From Photobacterium leiognathi (GTDB taxonomy: Bacteria > Pseudomonadota > Gammaproteobacteria > Enterobacterales > Vibrionaceae): a stretch of DNA of 64,000 nucleotides. A model generated the notes under the pieces. It had not been told where the DNA came from and made no database searches. It worked only from the letters and a program-made list of their open reading frames with translations. The translations under genes were made by a program, and so were the position numbers. The DNA is taken from positions 2,728,001 through 2,792,000 of the forward strand of contig NZ_CP131601.1 in NCBI RefSeq assembly GCF_030685535.1, in the 5' to 3' direction. Positions within the stretch are counted from its first letter, which is position 1. Each line of letters opens with the position of its first letter. Of the stretch, positions 62,085 to 64,000 are shown one piece after another.

Positions 62085-63821
62085 ATGCAGCTGTTAACTA
62101 ACCATCTGGGTTATGAGCGTTTCAACGTAAAACACGCTTTATTACAAACTAACTCTGAGTCTTTAACTGGCACCGCCGAGCTAGTCTGTAACCAGACCAA
62201 CACCACAATTATGCAGCTGCCATTACATGCCTATGGCAACATAGCGCAATGGCATACCAGCAATATTTACCTAATTGATTTCTCTGCTTGCCAACAAATT
62301 GGCGAGTTCCGTATTCGCTACGCTAATAGTGAATCCACTGTTTTCACCATTGCTGAAGGTGTGTTAATGCAACAAACATTCAGTGATGTGCTTCATTATT
62401 TCAAATCTCAACGCTGTGGCGGTATCTACGATCGTGCCGATCAACAAGCCGTATTATTAGGCTCTGATCTGACCGTTGATGTTCATGGCGGCTGGTATGA
62501 TGCCTCTGGTGATGTCAGCAAATACTTAAGCCACTTATCTTTTAGTAATTATTTAAATCCACAACAAACACCCATGATTGTGTGGAACATGCTAAAAGCC
62601 TACGACGAATTAGATCAACAAGCAGATGTGGCGGATTTCACTCGCGTACGCCTGCTTGAAGAAGCCACGTTCGGTGCCGATTTCTTACTGCGAATGCAAG
62701 ATCAGCAGGGCTATTTCTACATGACGGTATTCGACAAGTGGAGCAAATCACCACAACAACGTGAGATTTGTGCCTATTCAACGCAAGAAGGCATCAAGTC
62801 TGACGATTACCAAGCCGGTTTCCGCCAAGGTGGTGGCGTCACGATTGCCGCGCTTGCAAGCATCTCCCGTATTGCCCAACTCGAATCGAGTAAGCGCCTA
62901 GGTGCATTTTCAGAGCTCGATACTGAGTGCTACTTACAAGCAGCTGAAATGGGTTACTGGCATTTAAAACAGCACAATACCAGCTACTTAAATGACGGTG
63001 TCGAAAATATCATTGATGAATACTGCGCCCTACTTGCCGCTGTTGAACTATTCCGTAGCACCAATCAAGAGCGCTACTTAACAGAAATGCGTGAGTGGGC
63101 TGCACGTTTAGCAAAACGCCAAATATCAGATGACATGATTACCCATTTCTGGTCAGCAACTGACAATGGTGAGCGCCCTTATTTCCATGCTGCCGAAGCA
63201 GGCTTACCTGCTATTGCCTTAATGCAGTATTTAAGTGCGGAAACTGATTCCAATTTCAAAAAGCCAATTGAACAAGTACTGTGTAATGCACTTAGCTTTG
63301 AGTTAAGAATTACTAAAGAAGTAACTAACCCGTTTAACTACCCACGCCAGTACACAAAAGCGGTAGATGGCGAAAAGAAAACGGCTTTCTTTGTCGCTCA
63401 TAACAATGAATCAGGCTACTGGTGGCAAGGTGAAAATGCTCGGCTGGCTTCATTAGCAGCCATGGCTTTTATGGCGCAAGATTACGTTCAAGATCCACAG
63501 CTTCAACAAGAACTTATGCACTATGGTCAACACGCTCTTAACTGGATCGTCGGCTTAAACCCTTACGACATGTGTATGTTGGACGGTCATGGTCACAATA
63601 ACCCAGATTACTTACCTCACCTAGGCTTCAGTAATGCTAAAGGCGGAGTTTGTAATGGCATTACTTCTGGCTTTGATAACGAAGAAGACATCGCATTCAA
63701 CCCTGAGGGCCAAAAGGACGATATGCTGCAGAACTGGCGTTGGGGTGAACAATGGATCCCACACGGTGGCTGGTACTTACTTGCAATTACTATGCAATTT
63801 AAGGAGCGTCACCATGGCTAA
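62085..63821 (+). CDS. Family 9 glycoside hydrolase, probable exo-beta-glucosaminidase
   Basis: A 578-residue GH9 enzyme with no signal peptide, so cytoplasmic. It has an N-terminal immunoglobulin-like domain (about 1-90) and the (alpha/alpha)6 barrel with GGWYDASGDVSKYLSH, where the Asp residues form the catalytic base region, and DNEEDIAFNPEG near the C-terminus, with the candidate acid Glu. V. cholerae annotates the homologue as endoglucanase-related, but a Photobacterium GH9 of this type was shown to be an exo-beta-D-glucosaminidase. Operon context favours glucosamine oligosaccharides over cellulose. AGGAGG precedes the ATG; it overlaps the next gene by 8 bases. Confidence 0.87.
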   Translation: MQLLTNHLGYERFNVKHALLQTNSESLTGTAELVCNQTNTTIMQLPLHAYGNIAQWHTSNIYLIDFSACQQIGEFRIRYANSESTVFTIAEGVLMQQTFSDVLHYFKSQRCGGIYDRADQQAVLLGSDLTVDVHGGWYDASGDVSKYLSHLSFSNYLNPQQTPMIVWNMLKAYDELDQQADVADFTRVRLLEEATFGADFLLRMQDQQGYFYMTVFDKWSKSPQQREICAYSTQEGIKSDDYQAGFRQGGGVTIAALASISRIAQLESSKRLGAFSELDTECYLQAAEMGYWHLKQHNTSYLNDGVENIIDEYCALLAAVELFRSTNQERYLTEMREWAARLAKRQISDDMITHFWSATDNGERPYFHAAEAGLPAIALMQYLSAETDSNFKKPIEQVLCNALSFELRITKEVTNPFNYPRQYTKAVDGEKKTAFFVAHNNESGYWWQGENARLASLAAMAFMAQDYVQDPQLQQELMHYGQHALNWIVGLNPYDMCMLDGHGHNNPDYLPHLGFSNAKGGVCNGITSGFDNEEDIAFNPEGQKDDMLQNWRWGEQWIPHGGWYLLAITMQFKERHHG

Positions 63822-64000
63822 TATTCGTTTCTTAGTCGGCGTTGATGGCGGTGGTACATCTTGTCGTGCCCGTATTTGCGATATCAATGGCAACACCTTA
63901 AGTGAAGCAAAAACTGGCAGTGCCAATATTTTATTAGGCAGTAGCGTTGCTATGGCATCGATCAATGATGCAATTGCCACGGCTGCTGAGCAAGCAGGAC
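63814..64000 (+). CDS. N-acetylglucosamine kinase-like protein (BadF/BadG family), partial
   Basis: Starts inside the end of the GH9 gene with AAGGAG 8 bases upstream and runs off the window after 62 codons. The N-terminus FLVGVDGGGTSCRARICD is the phosphate-1 loop of ASKHA ATPases of the BadF/BadG/BcrA/BcrD group. The gene at this place in V. cholerae is a glucosamine-specific or N-acetylglucosamine kinase, so it should phosphorylate the sugar freed inside the cell. Only the first part is visible. Confidence 0.82.
   Translation, partial: MANIRFLVGVDGGGTSCRARICDINGNTLSEAKTGSANILLGSSVAMASINDAIATAAEQAG

Overview
The window looks like a piece of the large chromosome of a Vibrionaceae bacterium, most likely a Photobacterium. 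The reasons are the gene content and order (thrABC, arcA next to arcB, yhcC, two tandem gltBD pairs, mtnN-cbiB-btuF, tyrS, erpA, clcA, hemL, rsmC, then chiS and the chitin-oligosaccharide operon), the moderate AT richness, and a family 9 exo-glucosaminidase of the type described from Photobacterium. The species call is inference; no rRNA or tRNA gene was seen.

Layout. 1-9.6 kb: broken brnQ, trmN, srmB, yaaA, an alanine/glycine:cation symporter, a palindromic MITE-like repeat, a DUF3545 protein, the base-excision repair pair ung and nfo, and FNR-controlled grcA. 9.7-14.6 kb: the threonine operon with its leader peptide and attenuator. thrC carries an in-frame stop and thrA a frameshift. 14.8-24.2 kb: aceK, a small outer-membrane barrel, a heptamer tandem array shared with a convergent RraA-family gene, then the convergent arcA/arcB pair with an IS50-like element between them, and yhcC. 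24.9-37.1 kb: two different glutamate synthases in tandem; the small subunit of the second is frameshifted. 37.3-42.8 kb: mtnN, cobalamin genes cbiB-btuF, a TRIC-type channel, an intact IS4-type element and a DedA protein. 42.9-51.7 kb: tyrS, an M23 endopeptidase, erpA, clcA, hemL, a 35-residue Cys-rich membrane protein, an AI-2E-family permease with a Fur box upstream, and rsmC. 52-64 kb: chiS and the chitin-oligosaccharide operon (binding protein, two permeases, two ATPases, GH9 glucosaminidase, and an amino-sugar kinase cut by the window end).

The genes group into redox control (arcA, arcB and grcA, with FNR boxes at arcA and grcA), nitrogen and amino-acid metabolism (thr, glt, brnQ) and chitin use. 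Four amino-acid genes (brnQ, thrA, thrC, gltD2) have single-base lesions, so the strain may be drifting to amino-acid auxotrophy; sequence error must be excluded first.

The most notable non-coding signals are these. (1) A shared motif TTAACGTTTTTRACG occurs twice, 30 bp apart, just upstream of the chitin operon promoter and once upstream of chiS. (2) Two unrelated insertion sequences sit in the loops of bidirectional terminators between convergent genes, and each brings its own terminator. (3) A Fur box lies between a short unannotated Cys-rich membrane protein and a permease.
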